Shown: positions 38,723 through 50,471 of the stretch, piece after piece | Layout of the letters: each line of letters begins with the position of its first letter | Numbering within the stretch: the first letter of the stretch is position 1 | Source: Epiperipatus broadwayi | Lineage: Eukaryota > Onychophora > Udeonychophora > Euonychophora > Peripatidae | Assembly: GCA_028023455.1 (NCBI GenBank) | Contig: JAQFVV010000500.1 | Location: 312,001 to 376,000, forward strand | Direction of reading: 5' to 3' | DNA: 64,000 nucleotides | Notes under the pieces: model-generated | The model's input: the letters and a program-made list of their open reading frames with translations, nothing else | Told to the model about the DNA's origin: nothing | The model's database searches: none | Program-made: the position numbers and the translations under genes

Positions 38723-38896
38723 CAATAATTTTTTATTAAATATTCTTTAGACTAGAAATTACTCACATAATAAATAATATTTATGTAATATAATTTTTAC
38801 TACACAACCCTCCCACAAGGTAGGGATTTTATCTGCTTTGACTCATTTATCCACTTTTAATACTTCGTGGAGGGGTGTAATTATAAACATGTAACC
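38723..38896. repeat. MITE-like foldback family B, copy 2
   Basis: It begins aataattttttatta, followed by ctttagactagaaatt and aataaataatattta, matching the copy at 43380. The centre (acacaaccctcccacaaggt against cttcgtggaggggtgta) is a hairpin. The right terminus is not recognisable. Confidence 0.55.
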
Positions 38897-38899
38897 AAA

Positions 38900-39840
38900 G
38901 TCATGAAAAAAGATATATGATCTCCAAAATGCTGAACTAATACTCGTCAGTTGGCCCAGATCATGATATCTCACACATATCTTTATCATTATTTAGTATA
39001 TATTATAATTTCAACATTTAAAATTTTTCTCTATTTATTTATTTATATAAATTATACAGGTACCACATGACTTTAAGCACCAAGAAATAAACTAACACAT
39101 GTATATTTAGAATAATATTTTATTCAATATAATAATGTAATCATTACACAGCCCCATTTGTAATGCTGGGCCATATGTCACAAATCATATAGAAACAAAG
39201 TAATAAATGATGTAATAATAATTTACTTATAAATATACTTATTAATTGATGTACAATGTATTTTCTTTAATAAAATTAACAAATCATGTAAGTAATTTAT
39301 TCACAAAATATAATTATTAATTGATATGCAATTAATCTTTAATCTTTATATATCATAGTATCAATATATTCATAGATAATGTAACACATTTGCTGTACGT
39401 TTAACCCTGATTTCAATAAACTTAAATATAATTCTATGCATGCATGAATTCATAAATACATTTCTTTGACTCACATGTCTCCTAACTTACACATACATAT
39501 GCTCTATATTGAAGCTGTGCATATATATACAATGATATATATATGTTGGCTTCACCATTCACTGTGGACTAACTAAGACCACAAGTCCAACCACAGTGAA
39601 TGTATATTTTTTCTCGAACTTAAAGAATGACCTGCATCAATATTTTAAGGGAAATTATTTTAAGAGGGGGGAAAAGTTAATGAAATAAAATATAAAAAAG
39701 CTAAGGGATTTTTTTTTAAATTTTTCTTTAATTTTAAAATATGATGGCAGAAAGAGATAGGATAAATTTTCGTAATTAAACGTAACCCATTAAAGAATGC
39801 AATTATTTTATGAAAGATTTTAATTAACCAAAAGACTGTT
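38900..39840. other. AT-rich spacer with one short hairpin
   Basis: No gene. At 39556-39567 and 39591-39602 the 12-mers cattcactgtgg and ccacagtgaatg are exact reverse complements. Pairing continues inward (gact/agtc) after a two-base bulge. Confidence 0.6.
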
Positions 39841-39859
39841 TCTTATGAAGCTCCTCATA

Positions 39860-40130
39860 GACATCTGACGTCACTCTAACTCTGCCAGTTCTTATGCTAA
39901 AATATTCGTTTTACAGGTATTGAATAGATTTTTAAAAGTTCTGTAAGATGGTGACCTCTTCCGATTTATTTTACAAGTAAAAAATAAAAAAAAAACGCAT
40001 TTAAACCTAAACAAAGAAAGAACATGAGTTTTGATTGGTTCTTAGCATGCTCTCAGCCGAAAAAGACATTCTGATTGGCTGGAAAGAACAAAGAAACCGC
40101 CTGATCAAAGAAAATAAAGAAAAACGCTGA
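39860..40130. promoter_or_regulatory. promoter-like patch (CRE palindrome and paired CCAAT boxes)
   Basis: Contains a perfect cAMP-response element, TGACGTCA (39866-39873), and two inverted CCAAT boxes (GATTGG at 40033-40038 and 40073-40078) exactly 40 bp apart. Local CpGs are more frequent than in the flanks. These are features of NF-Y/CREB-type promoters. No downstream exon can be shown on either strand; the small frames near 40739 are not convincing. Chance occurrence cannot be excluded. Confidence 0.3.
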
Positions 40131-40139
40131 GATTTTCAT

Positions 40140-43100
40140 TTCGAATATAATTTTAAAGAATATTAAGTATATATTCAGTAATTACAAATGATTTTCAGAG
40201 AGAATAATAAAAAAACAAAATTATTTTCGAAAAATATTGAAGATTTTAGTAAAAATATTAAAGAAATATTTAAAAGAAATATTTACTTTTCTATAACGTA
40301 AAAGTCGACCTTTTTGTTTATATTACAGCTTTTATGTTGCCGGAATTGAATATTTTAGAATAAATAAATAGCAATTTATTTTTGAAAGAACTTTCGTTCT
40401 CTTCATAACCTGAAAAATTAGTAATATACTTTTTATAAACGTATCTGAGTTGAATTTAATATTATAGGCGAATATGTTTTAACAATAGGCTTTGTCTTCA
40501 GTTTGTGAGTTGGCCAATTAAAAGATTTGATTTTTACCTCATACAACCAATAATATAATTAGCGGTTAAAAGAAAATTGATATCAGGAAAATTTGAAACA
40601 GTAGGCTACTAATAAGTAGTTTAATTAAAAACACAATTGGGGAAAAGTAATATAAATAAAGAACTTTTCTTTTGTTCTTCAATCTGAAAAATCTGCTGAA
40701 ACTCTTGCTAAGGACTCTTATATTAAGAATTTCTAGAATTGGCTGAAAATTATTCTTTTAAAAAAGAAATTCATTTTTTTAATTCTTGCTTGCTGTCTTT
40801 TCATTGTTGCTGTAGATTATTTGCTCTACATGTATTCAAATCCAGAACTTTGTTACTCTACAGAAATGCTGGGGTAGTTTTCTTTGCCTTCACTCTCCTG
40901 TCTCTGGAATTGAAGTCATAAAGATGTGAGCCAGCCGAAAAACCAAGAAAAATGCCTGACAAATGCCTACCCTGTAGTAATTAATTATTTCTATGGAAAT
41001 ATGAATAAAAAAAAACTGCCATGCAACATCAATGGAACCCATCTTGACACATACACTCTAGTTACTGGTAACTATTCTCTTATTTGAAATGTGTTTGTCT
41101 TTTTTCAAAGTAAACCTAGATATATGTTGTTTTTTTTATTTAAACATTTTGTAAATTGTTTTTTTTAAAAAAATTGGTATTGGGCTTAATAGATATAATG
41201 GTGATGAATCTTCTTAAGTGAGGTGAAAATGCCTCACTAAACTTGGTCGCCATTATACACTTATAATTAAGCATTTCATTTTATGTATATGTTTTAAAGC
41301 CAAAGAAAAAAAAAGAAACAAAAATGCAGAAAGTGCAACCCCCCCCGGATTAATAATGCAGTGTTACTTATTAAGTTCTAGTTGATTGGTATAGGACTTG
41401 AAATTTAATGATTAAAGATTTGATTTATTTTTCTTTTGTTAAAAAAAAAAAGAGGCCCTTACCTATATTTCTTTTCCATATATATTTCTCCTTAATTCAA
41501 TTCAAAAAAGGTTACAAACATATATGTGTATTTTTTAAGAATGTAAAATAACAAAACTTTCATTTTTCATCTAGCTGTAAAAGAGAGAGTACAGTCGCCC
41601 GTTATTTATTAATATTAAAGTTATAAAAAAGGGATTTGCCTTAACTCTGTGGTGGACTGGCTAAACATTAACTAATTTTTTTAACATGTCTGCCCCTTTG
41701 CCTAAGTGATTTAATTGTATTGGAAAATAAAATAATTATTTTATAAGGGATTTTTTTTTTTTTTGGTTAGACTTTCATAATGTTTTGTATATGTTTACCA
41801 ACTAAGGTTTTTTTTTTAAATTTAAAGGTCATTGGATCATATTTATATTATATTGCATACTGGGTGATCTGTGGGCATGTCTCTGCACATTTTGGCACTT
41901 TCCTCACCAAGTCTACATAAGCTAACATACCCACCTTAGTCGGGATTGCAATGAAGATTAATAAAAATTGGATCTCATCTCTTTCATATATATAGAACTG
42001 GACATAAGCAACAAAACTCCATGACTGAATTCGGATCACACAATTAGCGAATGAATTTCATTTTCTCTAACTCAGTTTAGAGGTGGAGAGCTATCCAGTC
42101 TCGTGTTAGCCTCTTGTTAACCATTTGTGTCTCGGAACTCATCATTTCCCTCAATATTCTGTCATCTTAGTCTGCAATATTTTTTATTTATATTTATTTC
42201 AAAAACGTTCTCTGCAGAATATTATTGAAGTGTCTAAATCAAGACTAAAAATATCCATGGGGGGGGGTCACTATTGAATTTTTTGTTAGTATCAGAGGAT
42301 GGTATTTTCAATGCTTTCCTAAGAATATGTTAGTTAGTTTGGCTGGCTATCCGAATCATGTACTCTCACCATAGTGTTAATTATGTCTGTCTCTCTCTTT
42401 CAGTCATGTAACCTATCCACTGGCTAGAAATGTTCCCAACTTATAATGTGAAGTCATTTTTTTACAGGATCTTTCTTTCATATAGCCTGCAGCTCAACTA
42501 ATCAATTTGTTGTACTCTGCAAATGTAAAATAATAAAGGTTTTCTTTTGTCTTTCATTCACTGTAGCATTGTTTTTTCAATAAACCTGATCATTATATAC
42601 ATGCTCAAATTCCTCCTTAGAGTCTTGTCTCTCCTTGATCACCAGACCTAGATTAAGAATAAATTCTAGTGAGGTTTGAGGAGTAAGTTGCTTAGTAGCA
42701 ATCTAGAGGAGTAGGTAAGGTTCGAACCCCCTCAACCTGCATCTCTAGGTTAGGTTAAAGCAGCTATACTTTTCATACCATTACAATATGTGATAGACAT
42801 CAATGCTAGCTTTATCACAATAATTATTAGGAATAATATTTTTTAGGTTTCTAATCCTGAACATAACCACTTATATAATAAGTACTAAAAGAAATGGCCT
42901 TTTGGTTCCAACCATAATGGAATGAACCATCTACACAATAATTATAAAGTGTGTGTTTAACACAAATTCAATTTATGCAGTAATGACTCATTCTGAGATC
43001 AATTCCTAATTCATCAAACTGATAGAAATGTATGTGTAACACTATCTAAATATAATCCAATTTTCAGTAATTAAATATAAGTTTAACGATGAACAAATAA

Positions 43101-43375
43101 GACTAATGAAAATAATTACACTGTTAACTACAGTTATTTGAGATTTAGTCAATTTATATATGATCAAGAGAAAAGAAAATTATATCAAAATGTAGTTGTT
43201 TTTTTAAACAGATGTGCATATCATTTTGTTTAGAAGAAGAAAAAAAATCTTTTATTAAAAAATTGAAATGAATAATGGATTGTTCATTTCAATATAGATA
43301 GCCAATTACTGCAATTTAATTGATGTGTCAAAATTAATGCCCTCATAACTTTGACACAAACTATTTAATGGAAGT
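40140..43375. other. gene-free region
   Basis: No supported gene. Homopolymer runs are common (for example eight C near 41340, seven G near 42259). A sequence with ggttcgaacccc (42720-42731) resembles a pol III B box but has no partner A box at the right distance. Confidence 0.4.
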
Positions 43376-43379
43376 GTAT

Positions 43380-43562
43380 TAATAATTTTTTATTAGTCAT
43401 TCATTAGACTAGAGATTATCCATTTAATAAATAATATTTTTGTAGAGGAATTTTCACAACACCACTTTCACACAAGACACTAAAAGCAGATTAAAACCAG
43501 TCCCTATTTTGTATGAGAGTGGTGTAGAGAAAATTACCCTATAAAAATATTATTTATTAAGA
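43380..43562. repeat. MITE-like foldback family B, copy 3
   Basis: The most complete copy: left arm tcattagactagagattatc, aataaataatatttttgtag and aattttcac. The right arm is gaaaattaccctataaaaatatta, shown here only in outline. The inner hairpin is caccactttcacacaag against ttgtatgagagtggtg. The total is about 180 bp with no coding capacity. Confidence 0.65.
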
Positions 43563-44235
43563 AGCAGATATGGTATTTTGAAAATTAAATATGCTGTGGC
43601 TAAAGATATTTTGAGAATTTAAACTGATTTGTAATAAATAAATTTCTAAGTAACTATTTGGATTTAAAAAAGATAAGGTAATGAAAAATAGAATTATAGC
43701 TTTAATTGAATTTTTAAAGATATATAGAAAATGAAATGAATTAATATTTCCTTGAACTGAAAAAGGAATCATTAGAATATAATTGATCATTCCATTAAAA
43801 AAATTGTATTCATTGATTTTTATCATATCTAGTTATACAACAAATAAGTTAATACATTTTTATAATGGCTTCCATAATACATAAAAAAAATTGAGAAATT
43901 GTTCTGCAGTATTATGTATTTAAGGAATAATTTTCCTCATCAGTTGCCTTGGGGCATATGATATCCAGATGATTAATATTAAGGCATAATGATGACTTAT
44001 TAAAAGTGAATATTTCATTCTGCCTTGATTAACTATAGCCATGTTAAAATAAGCTAATTTATAGTAGCATCTTTTAAATTATTATTTGTACTTTGTCATC
44101 AAGGCAGTTATAATTACTATATTAATATGAGTCAGGTTGGCTTTTATATTTATATTTATTGTTGCAGCAATATGATTCAGTTGAAAAAAGTTATAATAAA
44201 ATGGAACTTCTGATTCTTTCTTGATTAATATATAG

Positions 44236-44485
44236 AAAAGGCAAAACTCTCTCCAATAGTAGTGCCAATGAGAGTAATCAATGGATGCCAGAAGGCTTGT
44301 ACATAAAACCCCTATCTAGTGCCTACTCATCCAATATCCCCAGACTAGTTTCTGAACTTATGGCCTTCATCAGTGAGGAGCTTTGTATCTGAGAGCACTG
44401 CACCTAGATCTTAGGATCTAATGCCTTCTGGAATCCATTGATTACTCTGGTTGGCACTACTATATGGAGAGAGTTTTGCCTGTTT
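44236..44485. repeat. foldback element family A, short copy
   Basis: The ends aaaaggcaaaactctctcc and ggagagagttttgcctgttt are inverted repeats that stay complementary for about 60 bp, through gtagtgcca and taatcaatgga to ccagaaggc. The centre carries gcctactcatccaatatccc and cctagatcttaggatctaat, shared with the copies at 56146 and 63133. Confidence 0.8.
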
Positions 44486-44954
44486 TAATAACAGTAATGT
44501 GCTAGCATAAGAAATAGTGACCATGTGATGTTTAGTGGATTAACATATAACTATATTGAAATAAGGCTAATTTGTAGTAAACAACGATGGAGTTAAATAT
44601 TCAATTTTACACCAAGTCAATTGATTTTACAGTAGTAGTATAAGTTGGAAGCTGTTATATTTATGTGAAACACATGTATTCTGTGGAGATATCTGTCAAT
44701 TCTTTCATATAGTAATGTATTGTGCATGATGACTGGGACTGACATCTATTTAAAAAAATATTGAACTCTATTTTTGAAATAAACTCAATACAAGTTATAG
44801 TCATACAAAGTCAACATAAAAATTAACTATTTTAAAAAGATATTGATACTTCTCTTATGTATGTTAAACTGCAGTTTATTAATTGGAATGATTGATAATG
44901 ACTTTCATTTGTCTTTTCAATCATTGTAGGCCAGATACAAGCCAGTTTTTTAAT

Positions 44955-45297
44955 ATTTATAATATTTTTTAATTCACAAAGCTTATTTTATTTTACTAAA
45001 TTCATAAAAAACTTTTTTACATAAATTACCAATGTTTCAATCATTTTTATACAGACATTTTCAAGCATAAAACATTAACAATGAAAAATCTGCACTATAT
45101 CATTTAAAAAATGAAAAAAAAAGTATTGATTTTTAAAAATTTTTAAAATAAATATAATATAGAATTTTCAACATTTTCATTTTTTATATATTGTAGATAT
45201 TTTGACAACAGCCATATAAAAATGTTTGAAATGTTAGTAATTTACATATTTTTATAAAGATTCAGTAAAATAAAGCAGGTTTCAAAAAAATATTGAT
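44955..45297. repeat. foldback repeat (family D)
   Basis: About 105 bp near 44965-45070 reappears as reverse complement at about 45190-45295. For example, gtttcaatcatttttataca pairs with ccatataaaaatgtttgaaa, and ttttactaaattca pairs with gattcagtaaaata. The loop is about 120 bp and AT-rich. Confidence 0.6.
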
Positions 45298-45419
45298 TAA
45301 GAAGTATTATGAATAATTTTTTTTGTCTAACCATACTTGCTGCTTATTCATCAGTAAGTTTGCATTAGAAAAGTATAATGGAAAGTATAAGCAGGGTTGT
45401 TTATTAAATGAAGGAAAGG

Positions 45420-45670
45420 TTTATTGCACAGAAATTCATAAAAAGTTCAAGGACTAGATGTGACAGAACTGGGCCATGATTCATGAATCTTGAAATCCAT
45501 AATACACCATTCTATCACTGCACCAAATCATGCAACATGAAAAAATTATATAATTTATTGCTCAGGAATTCACAAAAAGTTTGAGCATTAGAAGTGTCAG
45601 AGCTGGGTTGCTATCTTTAGGTCTTGATTTCTAGCATCTGCTGATCTATCCATGCATCAGACAATGTAGG
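45420..45670. repeat. family C repeat, second locus
   Basis: Two imperfect direct units (cacagaaattcataaaaagt and gctcaggaattcacaaaaag) are each followed by a gacagaactgggcc/gtcagagctgggtt block and a gaatct/gcatctgctg block. Related to 6995-7665. Confidence 0.5.
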
Positions 45671-45944
45671 GCAAGAATATTTTTCTTTTTTTTAAAGTAC
45701 CAGGTGCAATACCATTTCCGGGCATTTTAGTCTCCTCCCACTATAAATATACTGATCGTTAAAACAGTAATGTTATTCTTCCAGTAGGAATAATTTTTGA
45801 AAATTTTTTGATTGATTTCATATTCATAAAAGAAAATTATTTCAGAATCTTATTTAATGATAAAACATTTTTTTTATGCCATACATATTTTATTTCTTCC
45901 GATGACAAATTCACTATAAGCCGAACATATAACTGTAAACATAT

Positions 45945-48542
45945 TGAAACAGTAAGATTCGTATTCGAATCTTAAGTTTCACCTTTTCTGTCGTCTCTCA
46001 CTGACCGGTCTATCCCGCCCAAATTTTAACTTTTTGATATTGAATTGTATGTGTAACAATATTAAAAATGTATAAATATATGTAGAATTCAGCATAAACA
46101 CGCACACATTTCGATCTCAAATTAAAGGCAATAAATAGGGATAAAATAGTATAATTTAGATTTCTTTTAGTTATATAATTTTGTATAATTTTAATCATTT
46201 ATTTTGCATTATAAAGTTCGTATTTATTGCTTTGTTTAAATTTTGTTTAATAATAATTCTAAAAAAATCTGATGTAATATTTAATTAAAAGTTAAAATAA
46301 TCTTATGTTCCCTTTTTGTCTTTGAAATTGAAAAGCATCAGTCAGTGATAGATAATAGATTAATTAAAGAAAAATTCCCCAAAATATAATTAGTAAATGT
46401 AAAATGTAAACAATAGAACGGCAGCTTTCTTTAATTAAAAAAACCAACAAAATGCATTGATTATCCTCAGGGCAGATTAAGTATAACCTAAAAATATCTT
46501 AACAAAAATGCGAAAGATCAAGATAAAAAAAAAGAGGCCATCTTAGACTTGCTGGAGACATTCACTTAAACTTTAGCTTTGCTCTCGATCACTGAGAGTC
46601 TCCAAAAATAATAAAATAATTTGTTCCTGCCAAGGTATGACCGAGTAAAGCACCTAGATTATTTTCCATCGGGAGATGGCCTATCGGATGCCAAACTTTC
46701 CATTGCCCGTCATAAATTCACCATGAAGATCTGCTGCCTGAAATGAATGAGAAAGCTGCTGCTGCCATGAAATTAAATGAATATCTAAATACAAGAAAGA
46801 ATTGCCACTCATGAACTTTTTGCTGCTAAACTAATGGAATCAGAAAACTTCTTATAAAACAGGTACCTGTCTGTGTTCAAACTCTAGAGTACTCTAATAA
46901 TATGCTATAGCTTTTCTTCATACTACTTATCTAAATTGTAAAAACTATCATTTGTATAACTAAAACTGAATAATTAATTTAATGTGTAAATTTCTCTAAT
47001 AATCTAGCTTACCTCACTCTATCTTTCTTGGGTGCGTATTTCTATAATCTACATTTTATCTATATTTATTATTTAATTATTGCATGCTCATAATTGTCTC
47101 AATTTTCAAAGTTTAAATCTATAATCGTTTGAAACAGTGAATGCGTGTCACATTTTCATTAATATGTACTTCGTCGGGTTGAGGCAGAGACCAGTCCGCC
47201 GTTCTTATAAACCATAACTAACTTAACTTTTATATAAATCGACACGCATTCAGTGCATCACTTATTGTAATGCAGGGTCTACTACTTCGCAAATGGCTGA
47301 CGTATTAGTTATAATAATTCCCAATTTATATAAGTTTTGTATTTATTAAATCATCATGAATAATTTCAGAAAATTACATTTCTTTGAGAGTCACCACCGT
47401 TCTTTAGTAAATGTTGATAATGTAGGGCCTAGTTAGAAATCTATTTTAAATCTCATCATAATCGTTTATACAGTATACATGTGCTACGTTTTAGAGATGC
47501 GATGACCCATTCTGCCGTGAAATTTCCGGATTCTTCAGGGTTGAAATTAACCCCAGTCGTCCTACACAAGCGGGCATAATGGGTGCTCCCGTAGGATTTG
47601 ACGTCATGCAGCCAGCCGGCAAACTGTGACACGGACCGCTTGTTCCTGGTTATGCTTATGTGACACCTTACTTCGTCGGGCCTATGGCAGAGACCAGCCC
47701 GACATTCTTATAAACTCATTCATGGCATTGCAGTTTCGATATACTGCCATTCCATATCGCCTTTCTAAAGCGTACGTGTTCCTTCACTTAATCTTATTAT
47801 TCTATATATCACTCCGCCTCTGCATTATCTGCATAATTCACTCTCAAATAAATGTTTGCCCTTAGTTATAAATAAATATTTTAATTAAATAAATATATGT
47901 CTGCCATTACTCTTATAACCCATACTTTAGACTCTTGCATTGCAAAGATATAAATCCCTCCAGGCATGCATTAGAAATACTCGCTCGAGAATTTTAGGTA
48001 GCTAGATTACGCCTTCAAATAAATGTATTCTTTTTGTAAACATTACAGTATCGGAAATACCGCTACTGAAATCCTCAATATAAAATAATGTCTAAATAAA
48101 TAAATGTATTCTTTAAAATATAATCATGTCGCAAATCTCGCTACTGAAACTGTTAGTCCATAAAATATTATTAGATTGTTATTAAAATGTATTAATAAAT
48201 AATTTTAAACTATACGTCTGCAGTTACGTTTCATTTATTCGATACCCATTCTATATAATATTTCCTCGATTATGTAAATATGAATGTTTAATTAATATTA
48301 GTTTGGTTATTGGCTAACTCGAGAAAATCATGAGTCTCTTGCATATCCCTGACCACCGTGCCTAAGGAAATATTTACTAATGTCGCATCAGATGCGTTGT
48401 TTCGTGGATTGTATTGTGGAACCGATAAACTATGTTCGAACTCAGTACCACGGGTGGCTTCGCTACTCGATGGTGCTGCTGTTCTGTATGGTGGTCGAAT
48501 TCTGCACTATGTTTATGAGTCACACGTTTTCTGACCGTTACA
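45945..48542 (+). repeat. 5' LTR, 2598 bp
   Basis: Begins TG and ends CA as LTRs do, and matches 50472-52960 plus about 54744-54811. It is unusually long for a Ty3/gypsy LTR. It contains two related sub-blocks with acttcgtcggg and gagaccag followed by cttataaac (near 47170 and 47670), either of which could be a TATA-type promoter. Small open frames inside it occur in both LTRs and are not genes. Confidence 0.85.
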
Positions 48543-48566
48543 TAGTTAAATTTTTTTTTTAGCGTT

Positions 48567-48584
48567 TGGCACTTTCCAACGTGG
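48567..48584 (+). promoter_or_regulatory. candidate primer-binding site
   Basis: TGGCACTTTCCAACGTGG lies 24 nt after the 5' LTR. It starts with TGG, complementary to a tRNA CCA end, and the CAACGTGG part resembles many retroelement primer sites. The offset from the LTR is larger than usual and the matching tRNA is unknown. Confidence 0.35.
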
Positions 48585-49196
48585 AGCTTTCAATACAAAA
48601 AACCCATATATACCCTGAGCACAATATAACGCATATAAATTTCTTTTAGCATTCGTTACTCGAGTTAGCTAATTAATCTATATATATACGATTTTGTTTT
48701 GATAAAAATAATGAAAAAAAATAAATCGAGTGAAATAATGTGGGTCGAGTGAATGAAAGGACAGCAGGTGTAATAACAAATTTAAGGAAAGCAGGGATGT
48801 GTGTGTAATTTAAGAAGGAATGAAAATACTCAGATCTAATGAAATATTTTATACATATGTCAAAAAAAAAAGTAATCAGTCGTTAAATGAGAAAGCAAGT
48901 AGCATTGAATTTTTTTTTATTAAAGCACCATTATATATATAGCATAGACAGCAGAAGCTTGTTATATATGTTAATAGTAAATATGTTGTTAAAGTACAAA
49001 AATATATATCATGACAGCAGTGGCTTATTATACGCGTAACCAGTAGTTCGCTATAATATATATGTTAAATGCAGCAATATAGAGATAGGGCAATGTAGAG
49101 TAGGTGAGGGCAGCAAAAGAGTGTTATAGGGCCAATATACCGGTGGGGAGTAGTCAAATGCTAATAGTATAAAGAAAATAAATAATATTAAGAAAA

Positions 49197-49991
49197 ATGG
49201 AAGCAGAAAATGACAGAATAGCATCAATGAACTTCAGTCTAAGGTTACTTGAAATATTTAGACAGAATATGCAAGAAATGAAGAAAATGTATGAGGGGGA
49301 AATGAGAAAAAGAAGAGATGAAGAATCAAGACAGAGACAAGAAGAAGAAAAGATAAGAGTGAGAGAATATCAGGAATTTGAAGACCTTATGTGGAGAGAG
49401 TTAGAAGCCATAAAGGAACATTTTGGAATATCCCCAGCTAGTAAAAAGGAAAAAATTTAAGAAATAGAAAAGGAAAGGGAATTAAAAATACTTGACAAAC
49501 CTATGATAGTAGATGAGCAAATAGACCTTATTCCAATAGATGAAGGCCCACAAGAACCGTTGAGTGAAAGCAGTAAAAAAGAGACGAAGATGGACACTGG
49601 CATAACACCAACACGTTTGCATTTTGATAAAGCGGATTCATTACTGATCAAGACGCCATTACCCATGGATGAACGTGAAATCAATATTGAAATTGACAGA
49701 CGCAAGGCACACCGCCGCCTTACAAAAAGGGCAGGACGGAAATTACGAGCAGATCGGAGAAGCCAACATTTCCAGGTCGGGAAATATGTTTGGGTACGGA
49801 ACTCTCAACAAAGTAACCGAGATAAAAGAATATATAAAAAGTTCTTTCCTTTGTACCGGGGACTCTTTATAATTGATCGCATATGTGGCCCAAATGCATA
49901 TTTATTAAAAGATGGAGATACCATAAAAGGGACATATAATGCCCGTAATCTCAAACCATGTAGGTATTATCCACCTGACCCGGGGTTGTAA
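49197..49991 (+). pseudogene. gag-like coiled coil joined in frame to an integrase C-terminus
   Basis: One reading frame of 264 codons interrupted by a single TAA at 49458-49460. The first 87 codons form a highly charged Glu/Lys/Arg-rich coiled coil (EMRKRRDEESRQRQEEEK), like the N-terminus of some gypsy gag proteins. After the stop the same frame runs on through EIEKERELKILDKPMIVDEQ into a tail (from about 49690). That tail has VGKYVWVRN, KKFFPLYRG, GPNAYLL and KGTYNARNLKP, the C-terminal domain of Ty3/gypsy integrases. Capsid, nucleocapsid, protease, reverse transcriptase, RNase H and the integrase catalytic core are all missing. An internal deletion must have joined the two ends in frame. 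Whether the stop is a readthrough signal or a lesion cannot be told. Confidence 0.75.
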
Positions 49992-50455
49992 AAATATTAG
50001 ACTATTAGGATGGTTATTAAACATATATGAAAATATTAAAATGAACTTGATAATGAACTTGGTTGAATGGATTGTAGTTTAGTCAAATAGGGTTTTAGAT
50101 AGAAATTTTATTATATATTTGTTTTAATTACTATTACTCTTAAAAATTTTTTTTATATTATACTAACTAATCCTATTCTAAGAATTTTTTATATATATAC
50201 ATTCAGTTATCTAATTATTACTATGGTTTTAACCAGACACGGCCAAATTAGGCCATCTTAATTAAACTATAAATTCTAGATCCGGGTATATAAATTGTTT
50301 GTTGCTTCATGTAATCTCTGCTTTCTATATTTCAATATATCTGTAAAAACAATAATGTTTTCGTCTTTAAATTATGTAATGTAAAATTTTTTTTCTCTTT
50401 CTTGCCTCCTTTGTTTTCCCTTAATTGTTCATGGGATTTTCCCTTAATTGTTCAC

Positions 50456-50471
50456 GGGAAGTACAGGGAAA
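50456..50471 (+). promoter_or_regulatory. polypurine tract next to the 3' LTR
   Basis: GGGAAGTACAGGGAAA abuts the TG of the 3' LTR, the expected place for the plus-strand primer. It is preceded by a doubled 23-bp block (tttcccttaattgttca occurs twice, 50416-50459). Confidence 0.65.

Noticed and set aside
40739-40921. 60-codon frame downstream of the promoter-like patch
   Set aside because: No ATG context, domain or splice evidence links it to a gene; length is within chance for this composition.
42720-42731. ggttcgaacccc resembling a tRNA B box
   Set aside because: No A box at tRNA distance on either strand and no cloverleaf, so neither tRNA nor SINE can be supported.
47626-47865. 79-codon frame in the 5' LTR, with a similar one at 52096-52380
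   Set aside because: It is duplicated only because LTRs are repeats, has no recognisable domain and differs in its N-terminal part between copies.
48380-48562. 60-codon frame at the end of the 5' LTR
   Set aside because: Lies across the LTR border and has no homology-like pattern.
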